Assembly (NCBI GenBank): GCA_000434055.1
Contig: HF999621.1
Coordinates: forward strand, 9,180 to 30,336
Source: Ruminococcus sp. CAG:488
GTDB lineage: Bacteria > Bacillota > Clostridia > Oscillospirales > Acutalibacteraceae
DNA: 21,157 bases
Reading direction: 5' to 3'
The notes under the pieces are model-generated. The model made no database searches. It was given only the letters and a program-made list of their open reading frames with translations, and had not been told where the DNA came from. The translations under genes were made by a program, and so were the position numbers. Positions 14,287 to 21,157 of the stretch are shown in pieces; the stretch's first letter is position 1; each line of letters starts with the position of its first letter.

Positions 14287-14496
14287 AGCCTCCCCTGATT
14301 GTTAGGGGAGGTGGCTACGGCGGATTGCGCCGAAGTCGGAGGGGTTAAATAAGTTAACCGTTATTTCAAATTTCCACCACCGCAAGCGATCCCCCTTTTT
14401 CGCTGCGTCTCGGTCACGCCACGGCTCTGACAGTCCGCCGGACTGTCCATTTACTGCCGTGTCGACACTTCGCTGCCCTAACAATCAGGGGAGACT
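14287..14496. mobile_element. MITE-like palindromic element between typA and ribF
   Basis: About 210 bp bounded by an 18-bp perfect inverted repeat, CTCCCCTGATTGTTAGGG (14290-14307) with its complement at 14476-14493. The repeat extends to 21 bp with one mismatch. The interior holds short palindromes, including CGGCG-GATT-GCGCCG-type arms near 14320 and the two-tier hairpin at 14420-14461. No transposase is encoded; a 60-codon minus-strand reading frame inside is not credible as a gene. The GGGGAGGTGGC and GGAGGGGTT blocks are typical of repeats scattered through gut Clostridia. The 14223-14286 stretch before it shows nothing recognisable. Confidence 0.75.
14420..14461. repeat. Palindromic structured repeat, copy B
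   Basis: Outer arms CACGGC (14420-14425) / GCCGTG (14456-14461); inner arms GACAGTCCG (14429-14437) / CGGACTGTC (14439-14447). It has the same inner core and the same short-5', long-3' internal gap as copy A at 2821-2868, but different outer arms that still pair. Confidence 0.7.
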
Positions 14497-14537
14497 CCTC
14501 GTTAAGTTCAATGACATTTTTCTCAAACGGTGATACT

Positions 14538-15422
14538 ATGACAGACGAAAAAATTGCAAACAGAACAGCGGTTGCGCTCGGCAACTTCGACGGTATGCAC
14601 GTCGGTCATATGGCTGTGCTTGAAGGAGCGAAAAGCTTCCAAAAGGACGGACTCGTCCCCGTCGCCGTGCTCTTTGACGAGCACAGCATGAAGGCGATAA
14701 CCGGAATTGCACCGCCGATGCTGATGACTGTCGGTGAACGCAATGAATATATAATCAAAAAGGGTCTTAAACTCAAAACGATTATATTTAATGAAATAAA
14801 AAATCTTTCTCCCGAGGATTTTGTTGAAAAAATTCTTGTAGAAAAGCTCCGCGCAGGGGCGGTCTGCTGCGGCTACAATTACCGCTTCGGCAAGGATGCG
14901 GCAGGCTCGGCTGAGACAATGCGCAAAATCTGCGACAGGCTCGGCATCAAGTGCAAAATTGCAGGTGAAGTTGATGTTGCAGGCCATGCTGTCAGCTCAA
15001 CTCAGATTCGAAGCCTTATTGAAAACGGAGAAACAGAAAAGGCAAACGAAATGCTCGGCCACAAATTCGGTTTTTCCTCACCTGTTATTGACGGCGATAA
15101 AAGAGGCCGAAGGCTCGGCTTTCCGACGATAAACCAGGAGCTTCCGCAGGAGCTTGTGCTCCCGAGATTCGGAGTTTACCGAACCGACGTTACCGTTGGA
15201 CACAGACGTTACAAGGGTGTAACAAACATCGGCAAGCGTCCAACCGTCGGAACGGAAAAAATTCTAAGCGAAACATATATAATTGATTTTGACGAAAGTA
15301 TTTACGGTGAGAGCGTCGATATCCGACTGATTAAATTCATCAGACCGGAAAGGAAATTTTCTTCCTTCGATGAACTTGCGCGCCAGATAAAAACAGATGC
15401 AAAGGAGTGCGCCGATGTATAA
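14538..15422 (+). CDS. ribF: Bifunctional riboflavin kinase/FAD synthetase
   Basis: 294-residue enzyme making FMN from riboflavin and FAD from FMN. The N-terminal nucleotidyltransferase domain has GNFDGMHVGH (HxGH motif), CCGYNYRFGKDAAG and the ISSTxIR-like VSSTQIRSLIENG. The C-terminal flavokinase domain has GDKRGRRLGFPTIN (about residue 195), FGVYRTDV and GVTNIGKRPTVG. In-frame codons extend back to 14511, next to the MITE end and without a ribosome site. The ATG at 14538 follows CGGTGAT, the same GGTGATACTATG context as typA. It overlaps the next gene by 8 nt. No own promoter was found, so the inserted element may separate it from its original control region. Confidence 0.95.
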   Translation: MTDEKIANRTAVALGNFDGMHVGHMAVLEGAKSFQKDGLVPVAVLFDEHSMKAITGIAPPMLMTVGERNEYIIKKGLKLKTIIFNEIKNLSPEDFVEKILVEKLRAGAVCCGYNYRFGKDAAGSAETMRKICDRLGIKCKIAGEVDVAGHAVSSTQIRSLIENGETEKANEMLGHKFGFSSPVIDGDKRGRRLGFPTINQELPQELVLPRFGVYRTDVTVGHRRYKGVTNIGKRPTVGTEKILSETYIIDFDESIYGESVDIRLIKFIRPERKFSSFDELARQIKTDAKECADV

Positions 15423-15987
15423 CAATTGGAATGAGCTGAAAACAGACTGCTGCAACTGCAACAAATGTGAGCTTGGAGCTACGAGAACCAATCTTGTTTT
15501 CGGCGTCGGAAATGAAAAAGCAGAGGTTCTCTTCATCGGCGAAGGTCCGGGTGAGCAGGAGGATCTCAAGGGTGAACCTTTTGTCGGCAGGAGCGGTCAG
15601 CTTCTCGATAAATACCTTGACGCAATCGGGCTGGACAGGAGAAAGAATATTTACATCGCCAACATGGTTAAATGCAGACCTCCGCACAATCGTGATCCCA
15701 AGCCGGAGGAGCAAAACGCTTGCATCTCTTGGCTTAGAGAGCAGGTCAGGCTTATGCGCCCGAAAATTATAGTTTGTGTCGGTAGAATTTCCGCTCAGCG
15801 GCTTATCGGTCCCGATTTCAAGGTTACGAAGCAGCATGGCGAGTTTATTGAAAAGAACGGGGTTCTCATGATGGGAACATTTCACCCCGCTGCCCTGCTT
15901 CGCAATCCGAACAATAAGCCTCAGGCGCTTGAGGATTTTCTCAAGCTGAGAGATAAAATCAATGAAGTATGCGAGCATACATACTAA
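15415..15987 (+). CDS. Type 4 uracil-DNA glycosylase with 4Fe-4S cluster
   Basis: 190-residue family 4 UDG that removes uracil from DNA at the start of base excision repair. The iron-sulfur ligands are visible as C15-x-x-C18 in NCNKC, the KCRPP cysteine and the later NAC cysteine. Motif A GEGPGEQEDLKGEPFVGRSG and motif B TFHPAALLRNP are both present. The start at 15415 follows AAAGGAG (15401-15407) by 7 nt and overlaps the end of ribF by 8 nt, implying translational coupling. An upstream in-frame ATG at 15397 precedes that ribosome site and is rejected. Confidence 0.94.
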   Translation: MYNNWNELKTDCCNCNKCELGATRTNLVFGVGNEKAEVLFIGEGPGEQEDLKGEPFVGRSGQLLDKYLDAIGLDRRKNIYIANMVKCRPPHNRDPKPEEQNACISWLREQVRLMRPKIIVCVGRISAQRLIGPDFKVTKQHGEFIEKNGVLMMGTFHPAALLRNPNNKPQALEDFLKLRDKINEVCEHTY

Positions 15988-16008
15988 GTTTGTGAGAGGA
16001 GAAACCAC

Positions 16009-17199
16009 ATGAAAAAAGTTCTTTCAATTCTTATGGCATCAGTTCTGTTCTTTGCTACCTTTGCAATTGGCATTTCGGCAGAAAGATCTCACCCGTCGCT
16101 TCGTTTTAATGAGGACGGAAAATTCAGAATTTTGCAGGTTGCAGACCTTCAGGATAACGCGGTTCTCAATCCCGTTGCCAAGGACTTCCTTAAAGCGGCA
16201 ATCGAAAATGAAAAACCCGATTTAATTGTTCTTACAGGCGATAACTTCGCAGGCTACTCAACGGGCACAAACATTTGCCACACCATTGACAAATCGCTTG
16301 CAAAGAAAGCAATTGATGAGTATATGTCTATTTTTGAAAAGTACGGTATCCCCGTAACAATGGTTCCGGGCAACCACGACGATGACGATATTAAGCTCAC
16401 CAAGGAAGAAGAGCTTGCAATGTACGAAAAGTACACCTGCTTCATCGGCTATGATGCAGAGCCCGAAATGTACGGCTGCGGCACCCACAACCTTCCGATC
16501 TATTCTTCAAAGAACGCTTATAAGCTTGCATATAACCTTTGGATGTTCGATTCAAATACATATGATGAGGAGCTCGGCGGATACGACTATGTTCATGATG
16601 ATCAGGTTGAATGGTATGTAAACAAGTCAAATGAGCTCAAAGCCGCAAATGACGGCAATGTTGTTCCGTCAATGGTATTCCAGCACATCATCGTCAAGGA
16701 AATCTACGATATCATTGAAGAATGTCCGGCAGGTACGCCGAACTCAATGGAAAGAGACGGTAAGACCTACAAGTTCAAGGACGAGAACTACAAGACAGGT
16801 AACTTCAAGGAGTGGCCCTGCCCGGGAACAAGACCGAGCAAACAGTTCGGCGCAATGGCCGATCAAGGCGACGTTGTTGCGATGTTCTTCGGCCATGACC
16901 ATAATAACTCATTTGAGGTAAGCTATAAGGGGATTGATCTTGTTGCAACCCCCGGTTTCACTTTCTCAAGCTACGGCAACGAAGATAAAGGCTTTAGAGT
17001 CATTGATCTTGACGAGAGCGACACATCCTCATATGAAACGCACCTTGTTCACTGGAAGGATTATTACGGTTCAAACAAGATGGCAATGAACCACTATAAT
17101 ATGTATGCACAGGAGAACAGCGGTTGGATTAAATTCACCTCGGCTCTCAAGTATATCCCGTTTGCACTTATCAAAGTCCTTTTCGGATATATATTCTGA
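16009..17199 (+). CDS. Secreted calcineurin-like metallophosphoesterase
   Basis: 396 residues with a signal peptide (about 1-24, cleaved after IGISA). The metallophosphoesterase motifs run in order: VADLQDN (the usual D-x-H reads D-x-Q), LTGDNFAGY, PGNHDDD, VFQHI and FGHDHNN. This is a dinuclear metal phosphatase resembling bacterial purple acid phosphatase/DcrA-like proteins, probably acting outside the membrane to release phosphate. A GAGAGGAG site lies upstream; the gene is 21 nt after the glycosylase gene and likely in its operon. The Gln in the first motif replaces a metal-ligand His and may alter metal binding. Confidence 0.87.
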   Translation: MKKVLSILMASVLFFATFAIGISAERSHPSLRFNEDGKFRILQVADLQDNAVLNPVAKDFLKAAIENEKPDLIVLTGDNFAGYSTGTNICHTIDKSLAKKAIDEYMSIFEKYGIPVTMVPGNHDDDDIKLTKEEELAMYEKYTCFIGYDAEPEMYGCGTHNLPIYSSKNAYKLAYNLWMFDSNTYDEELGGYDYVHDDQVEWYVNKSNELKAANDGNVVPSMVFQHIIVKEIYDIIEECPAGTPNSMERDGKTYKFKDENYKTGNFKEWPCPGTRPSKQFGAMADQGDVVAMFFGHDHNNSFEVSYKGIDLVATPGFTFSSYGNEDKGFRVIDLDESDTSSYETHLVHWKDYYGSNKMAMNHYNMYAQENSGWIKFTSALKYIPFALIKVLFGYIF

Positions 17200-17241
17200 T
17201 TAAGTTAAAATATCCGCAAGAGTTTTTCTATCAATAAGAAT

Positions 17242-17281
17242 AAAGCCATAAATTACGGATCACTCTGTAATTTATGGCTTT
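17242..17281. terminator. Bidirectional terminator between phosphoesterase and ceramidase-like genes
   Basis: Perfect 15-bp stem AAAGCCATAAATTAC / GTAATTTATGGCTTT with a 10-nt loop, T-rich on the plus side and A-rich on the left. It lies between two convergent genes and can serve both. Confidence 0.85.
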
Positions 17282-17290
17282 TGTCTTTAT

Positions 17291-19042
17291 TTATTTTGCA
17301 AGCTCGGTATATGCCTTTGATACGCTGCTTGCGATATGTTTTCCAAGCGAAACAAGCTCGTGATAATGGTCGAATGCAAGCGCCATACAATAGTCATTGT
17401 CGGGAACAATATAACCGACGGCATCGTTCATCAGGCCGAAGCAGAGGAGCTCGTCACTGTTAAAAATCTCCGTGGCTTTCGGATATTCATAATCCTTGCC
17501 GGAGTACGAATCGGAAGCTGTCAGCGATGTGCCGCCGTAGATAATGTCCGGGCAAATCTCGCCCGGAGCTGTAACCGCCTTGAGCGAATCACCGAACTCC
17601 ATGTAACCGACCTCCGTAGAAATCTCATAACCGTTCTCCGCCTTGATGACCTCATAGTTCGCCATTTTCAGCTTGCCTGCCATGAGAATAAACGGGTTGG
17701 TAACAGGCACCCGAATCTCCTTCATTCTTATATTAAAGAACGGCTTAACTTCTGTTTCGTCAACGGGCGTCCAGCCCTCACACCAAAGCGTGTATTCGCC
17801 GCCGTTTTTTTCGGCAATCTCGGTCTCACGCTTAATTTCTTCCTCGTCATAGAGAAGCTTGTTTTGCTTTATCTGTGCTTGCGTAAGATTGAGCGAAAGC
17901 GCCATTTTTGCAATCTCATGGCCGTAACGCATGGACTGCTCCCAACGGCGGTTGAAATCCTGCGAATCGTTTGTCAGTCCCCTTGCCATATAAATCCCGG
18001 CAATCGCTCCGTTAAAAAACATACAATTGAAGCCTGCTTTTGAGATAAGCTCGTCCATATAGTAAACATAGTCGCCGCTGACCTCACGTCCGCTGCTCTG
18101 TCCGTCGCTTGTCGGCAGTCCCGCAACGTCCGGATGCGCCGCAATATTTACAATTTTTGTCGCTCTTGCGCTCTTATTGAATGGAGTGAACGTCATAACC
18201 GTCATATCCGTAAGCATTGCGGAAGCCGATGAGCGGTTCTTGTTTGTGAAATAGCCCTCTCCGATATCTTTTCTTGAGATCGTCAGCTTTCCTTCTGTCA
18301 TGCTATTGCACGCTTCGAGCATTGCGTCGGAAACTTTATCAAAAAGAAAATCCATATAGTGCTTATCCGTGCCCTGCTCAACCTCGCCGAGACCCGTTTT
18401 AAGCTTGAAAATATTCGGAATAAGCTTGCCGAAAAGATTCGTCCAAATTCCTTCGGTATCAATACCGCTGTGGCAATGTGTCGATGCAACATTTATCGTT
18501 GCAAATTTAAATTTTTCGTCCGTTTTTTCAACAAGCCGGCGGCGAATTTCTTTAATATCGCTGTTTGTCATGCCGATACAGTCAATCGTCGCAAAAACAG
18601 AAACTCCGCGTCCGCTCGAATCGTCAACGGCGATAACACGGGCTTTCATGTCGTCGATTATGCCCTCGACCTTGTTGGTAAACCAATTTTCCGCCATTAT
18701 GTATCCGCCGATATAGTATTGGTGCTCCCGCCAGTCGTCAGGAACAAGGCTGACACTGTTGTAGCCGAGCCGCCAACAGGCATTTTGCGACGGAGCAGAA
18801 AGAAAAGTGTCGTTGCCCTTATAAAAATCGTGGCTTTCGTAATCCTCCTCGGCAATAAAGTTTTTGCCGTCGGGCAGAATTGAATTTATCGCTCCGAGTG
18901 CACCGGAAATAACCGTTCCGAGCGCTCCCGTACCGATTCTCTGCCAAATGCTCTGAGCTGCAAAAACGGAAGTAAAGTTGGCACTGAAAATCATGATGCA
19001 GGAAAGTAAAATTGCAAATCCTCTTTGCAAGGTTTTCTTCAT
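17291..19042 (-). CDS. Secreted neutral ceramidase-like protein
   Basis: 583 residues with a signal peptide (about 1-28, ending SVFA). The sequence resembles the N-terminal catalytic domain of neutral/alkaline non-lysosomal ceramidases: ASTHCHSG (metal-ligand His segment, normally THTHSG), NIAAHPDVAG, and near the C-terminus NDAVGYIVPDNDY. The expected catalytic serine segment (GDVSPN in characterised enzymes) corresponds to FFNGAIAGIYMARG, with no serine in place. It may therefore be inactive or have another specificity. It lacks the C-terminal Ig-like domain of longer homologues. GGAGGG precedes the start; it is the last gene of the alpha-galactosidase operon. Ceramide or another amide as substrate is inferred. 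Confidence 0.65.
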   Translation of the reverse strand: MKKTLQRGFAILLSCIMIFSANFTSVFAAQSIWQRIGTGALGTVISGALGAINSILPDGKNFIAEEDYESHDFYKGNDTFLSAPSQNACWRLGYNSVSLVPDDWREHQYYIGGYIMAENWFTNKVEGIIDDMKARVIAVDDSSGRGVSVFATIDCIGMTNSDIKEIRRRLVEKTDEKFKFATINVASTHCHSGIDTEGIWTNLFGKLIPNIFKLKTGLGEVEQGTDKHYMDFLFDKVSDAMLEACNSMTEGKLTISRKDIGEGYFTNKNRSSASAMLTDMTVMTFTPFNKSARATKIVNIAAHPDVAGLPTSDGQSSGREVSGDYVYYMDELISKAGFNCMFFNGAIAGIYMARGLTNDSQDFNRRWEQSMRYGHEIAKMALSLNLTQAQIKQNKLLYDEEEIKRETEIAEKNGGEYTLWCEGWTPVDETEVKPFFNIRMKEIRVPVTNPFILMAGKLKMANYEVIKAENGYEISTEVGYMEFGDSLKAVTAPGEICPDIIYGGTSLTASDSYSGKDYEYPKATEIFNSDELLCFGLMNDAVGYIVPDNDYCMALAFDHYHELVSLGKHIASSVSKAYTELAK

Positions 19043-19062
19043 AGATTTCCCTCCGAAAAAGC

Positions 19063-19254
19063 TTATTTAAAAAGGGTACAGCCTGCCGCTTTGAACTGCT
19101 TGATTTTTTCTTCAAGCAATTCCTTGGAGCAGTCAAATTTTTCGGCAATGCAGTTTATGCATAAAAATTCCGTCGAGCCGCGGTTGATAAGCTTCTTTGT
19201 AAGCCCAATGTCATTTCCGCTAAGCTCCTTGCCGCATTTTTTACAGTTGCTCAT
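19063..19254 (-). CDS. Small zinc-ribbon-type protein of unknown function
   Basis: 63 residues. Two CxxC pairs (C4-x-x-C7 and C32-x-x-C35) are placed like a zinc ribbon, followed by a charged helix LLEEKIKQFKAAG. I do not recognise a named family. It is tightly coupled: its ATG shares a base with the stop of the upstream alpha-galactosidase (TAATG), and the ceramidase-like gene begins 20 nt later. No signal peptide. It may be a small regulator or a metal-binding accessory protein. Confidence 0.75.
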   Translation of the reverse strand: MSNCKKCGKELSGNDIGLTKKLINRGSTEFLCINCIAEKFDCSKELLEEKIKQFKAAGCTLFK

Positions 19255-20429
19255 TATCTGTCAACTACCTTTGCACGGTAAACAACGCAAGCGTGAGCAG
19301 GAAGATTTGCACCTACAGTATCATTGACGGGTTTTGAAACCTCGCCTGTCCAAACGTCGGTCAGCTCAAGCGTTTTGCCTGTGCAAAAGCCGAGACCGAC
19401 TGCATCAAGGGTGAAGCATTCGTAATGCTCGTTATCCGTGAAGTTGAAAAATCCTATTGCGAGATCGCCGTTTTCAAGATGTCTTACAATAACGGGCATA
19501 TGCTCGGGATACCAACTGTAGATCGGTTCGTCGCCCTTTCTCTCGTTATTTACATTTCTGTTTCCGTTAACAAAATAAGGCTGTCTGTATGCCGCATCCT
19601 GGTCAATTCTGATAAGCTCCTTATTCTTGAGGATAGCCATAGCCTCCTCGTCGGCTTCTCTGAGGTCGCAGCCTATAATAAGCGGAGAGCCCATCATTGC
19701 CCAAAAAGCAAAGTGTGTTTTGTATTCCTCAGTCGTACAGCCCTTGAGCCCGACATGACCCTTACCCTTCATTCCGACAACGAGCATATCCATATCGTTA
19801 AAGCAGCCGCAGCCGTTATACTCCGTAACCTTGTACTGCGAAAGTGCAAGCTCCTTGATCGACTCCCATGTATCAAAAATGTCGCCTGTCGAACGCCATG
19901 TGTGTGCTCCGGTTTCCTTGATCCATGTCTTTGTGTTTTCACTTCCCCACGAACATGCGGCGAAAAGAATGTCCCTGCCGCAATTGGCAAGAGCGAGACC
20001 CATTCTCTTATAGAGCACATGACCATAGGTCGTGAACGGATGATAACAATAGTCATATTTGAGGTAATCGACTCCCCATTCGGCAAAGCATTTCGCATCA
20101 ATGAATTCATGATCAAGGCTTCCGGGATAAGCGGCGCAGGTCATCGTTCCGGCACAGGAATACATGCCGAACTTCAATCCCTTTGAATGAATGTAGTCGG
20201 AAACATACTTCATTCCGTGAGGGAACTTTTCCGGATCGGGAACGATTTCATTTTTCTCGTTTCTTTCTCTGAGGCTCCAGCAGTCGTCAATAATCACATA
20301 TTCATATCCGCAGTCCTTGAGTCCGCTCTCAACAATAAAGTCTGCGGTTTCCATAACTACTTTTTCGTTTATGTTCTCCGCAAATGTGTTCCATGAGTTC
20401 CAGCCCATCGGTGGTCTGTTAATTACCAT
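19254..20429 (-). CDS. Alpha-galactosidase, GH27 family
   Basis: 391-residue clan D glycoside hydrolase cleaving terminal alpha-galactosides such as those in raffinose sugars, galactomannans or glycolipids. It opens with RPPMGWNSWNTF. The catalytic nucleophile is Asp126 in YLKYDYC and the acid/base is Asp183 in WRSTGDIFDTW. A C-terminal beta domain follows the barrel (FTLDAVGLGFCTG, LPAHACVVYR). No signal peptide, so it is probably cytoplasmic and needs an importer not seen here. The ATG at 20429 follows AAAGGAG by 9 nt. Codons upstream to 20489 run into the promoter and are rejected. It leads an operon with a zinc-ribbon protein and a ceramidase-like protein. Confidence 0.93.
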   Translation of the reverse strand: MVINRPPMGWNSWNTFAENINEKVVMETADFIVESGLKDCGYEYVIIDDCWSLRERNEKNEIVPDPEKFPHGMKYVSDYIHSKGLKFGMYSCAGTMTCAAYPGSLDHEFIDAKCFAEWGVDYLKYDYCYHPFTTYGHVLYKRMGLALANCGRDILFAACSWGSENTKTWIKETGAHTWRSTGDIFDTWESIKELALSQYKVTEYNGCGCFNDMDMLVVGMKGKGHVGLKGCTTEEYKTHFAFWAMMGSPLIIGCDLREADEEAMAILKNKELIRIDQDAAYRQPYFVNGNRNVNNERKGDEPIYSWYPEHMPVIVRHLENGDLAIGFFNFTDNEHYECFTLDAVGLGFCTGKTLELTDVWTGEVSKPVNDTVGANLPAHACVVYRAKVVDR

Positions 20430-20460
20430 AATATTTAGCTCCTTTTTGTTTGGTAGAAAA

Positions 20461-20489
20461 ATTATATCAATTATAAAAGTTGCTGTCAA
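20461..20489 (-). promoter_or_regulatory. Promoter for alpha-galactosidase operon
   Basis: Perfect minus-strand consensus: TTGACA (20484-20489), 17-bp spacer, TATAAT (20461-20466). Confidence 0.88.
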
Positions 20490-20511
20490 CCGAAAGTAAA
20501 AATTATTCGGT
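20489..20511. promoter_or_regulatory. Possible operator: inverted repeat at the alpha-galactosidase promoter
   Basis: ACCGAA (20489-20494) and TTCGGT (20506-20511) form an inverted repeat with 17-bp centre spacing, touching the -35 box. It could be a binding site for a dimeric regulator; the half-sites are short, so chance is possible. Confidence 0.3.
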
Positions 20512-20590
20512 CACAAGAATGTCTAAATGAAGATCTGGTTTTTTAAATTTTCTTATTTTTCTATATTTGCATTAACCCGATTGCTTTATT

Positions 20591-20599
20591 TGATACAAT
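20591..20599 (+). promoter_or_regulatory. Probable extended -10 promoter for the GNAT gene
   Basis: TGATACAAT: TG one base before a TACAAT -10 (20594-20599). No good -35 at 16-18 bp. The transcript would start near 20606. Confidence 0.4.
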
Positions 20600-20626
20600 A
20601 GTAAAAAACTAAAGGCTGAGGTATTT

Positions 20627-21076
20627 ATGAAAGAATATATTATCAGGGAGACGGATGATTTTCTATCGCTTTCGACCCTTTTTCACGAGAGCGGAATGGG
20701 TGTTAATATCGAAGAACGTATGCCGGACAGAGTAATCAAGATGTGGAGCATGGATAATGCCCGGACAGGAGAACTCATGGCGGCAGTAACTCTTGAGATT
20801 CGTGACGGCGCTTATTCTTTGGGTGACATCGCCGTGCGCGATACCGTGCAGTCCAAGGGCTACGGAAGAATCATGCAGTCTATCGTTTTCGACGAAGCGA
20901 AAACGCTCGGCGTCAAAGAAATCTGGGCCTGCGCCAAGGAGCCCGAATATTATATTCACTGTGGCTGGGAAAGAATGGATTGGGAGGACTCTCCTAATAT
21001 TGCCGTTTATTGCTCAACCTGCGACAAGCGCGGCACCACCTGTCATCCCCAGCTGATGAAATACACATTTAAATAA
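20627..21076 (+). CDS. GNAT family N-acetyltransferase
   Basis: 149 residues with the GNAT acetyl-CoA fold. YSLGDIAVRDTVQSKGYGRIMQSIVFDEAKTLG carries the beta4 strand and the Q-x-x-G-x-G pyrophosphate-binding loop; EIWACAKEPEYYIHCGWERM is the family's usual C-terminal beta5/alpha4 part. A cysteine-rich end (YCSTCDKRGTTCHPQ) is unusual and could bind metal. The substrate is unknown. GAGG lies 5 nt before the ATG. The gene is monocistronic and is followed by a terminator. Confidence 0.87.
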   Translation: MKEYIIRETDDFLSLSTLFHESGMGVNIEERMPDRVIKMWSMDNARTGELMAAVTLEIRDGAYSLGDIAVRDTVQSKGYGRIMQSIVFDEAKTLGVKEIWACAKEPEYYIHCGWERMDWEDSPNIAVYCSTCDKRGTTCHPQLMKYTFK

Positions 21077-21092
21077 TTTTTACACATTAAAG

Positions 21093-21125
21093 AGCTTGAC
21101 CGTCTTCCGTATGTCAAGCTTTTTT
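21093..21125 (+). terminator. Terminator after the GNAT gene
   Basis: Stem AGCTTGAC / GTCAAGCT (8 bp), 12-nt loop, then T run 21120-21125. Confidence 0.85.
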
Positions 21126-21134
21126 CAGTAAATC

Positions 21135-21157
21135 AAAACCGCCGGTTCAACCGGCGG
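21135..21157 (-). terminator. Terminator for a gene beyond the right edge
   Basis: CCGCCGG / CCGGCGG around TTCAA, followed on the minus strand by TTTT. Its orientation implies a convergent minus-strand gene to the right. Confidence 0.65.

Noticed and set aside
14302..14484. A 60-codon minus-strand reading frame within the typA-ribF gap.
   Set aside because: It lies wholly inside the palindromic element and reads through the terminal repeats. It has no ribosome site; such frames are by-products of the repeat.

Overview
The window looks like a chromosomal segment from a low-to-moderate GC Gram-positive anaerobe of class Clostridia, most likely a gut or rumen member of the Ruminococcaceae/Oscillospiraceae. 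The evidence is strong AGGAGG-type ribosome binding sites, TTGACA/TATAAT promoters mostly with 17-bp spacing, a dockerin protein, an oxygen-sensitive-style Fe-S gene set, and a dispersed palindromic repeat of a type common in gut Clostridia. The assignment is inferred from gene content, not from a marker comparison.

Layout. 1-165 (minus) is the N-terminus of RarA, divergent from a CNNM/CorC-type CBS membrane protein (295-1680, plus). rplM-rpsI follows (1888-2733). Downstream of it is an unusual 230-bp stretch in which the last codons of rpsI are repeated three times, each copy followed by its own terminator. On the minus strand, a sodium:solute symporter (3181-4713) has a 158-nt leader. This leader encodes a 21-residue peptide with five consecutive Tyr codons, followed by mutually exclusive antiterminator and terminator hairpins. 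It is a textbook ribosome-mediated attenuator and the most interesting item here. Upstream of it is the minus-strand operon purB-gtrA-glycosyltransferase (7935-4936). Divergent from purB is a two-gene plus-strand unit: a C_GCAxxG_C_C protein and an Mrp/Nbp35-type Fe-S carrier ATPase.

9435-11987 (minus) is a two-gene operon for surface proteins: a membrane-anchored dockerin/CBM-like protein and a secreted alpha/beta hydrolase. The 414-bp gap before typA (12402-14222, plus) holds a TPP-riboswitch-like sequence and a long hairpin in the typA leader. A 210-bp MITE-like element with 18-bp perfect inverted ends separates typA from ribF-udg-metallophosphoesterase (14538-17199). Convergent to this is a minus-strand operon (20429-17291) encoding a GH27 alpha-galactosidase, a 63-aa zinc-ribbon protein and a secreted ceramidase-like protein. 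A GNAT acetyltransferase (20627-21076, plus) ends the window, followed by its terminator and a terminator for a gene beyond the right edge.

How the genes fit together. Much of the window is housekeeping (translation, purine and flavin synthesis, DNA repair, ribosome GTPase, Fe-S assembly). It is interleaved with secreted or surface functions for using host or plant material (dockerin, CBM-like domain, lipase-like hydrolase, alpha-galactosidase, ceramidase-like protein, phosphoesterase). No phage, CRISPR, rRNA or tRNA genes were seen.
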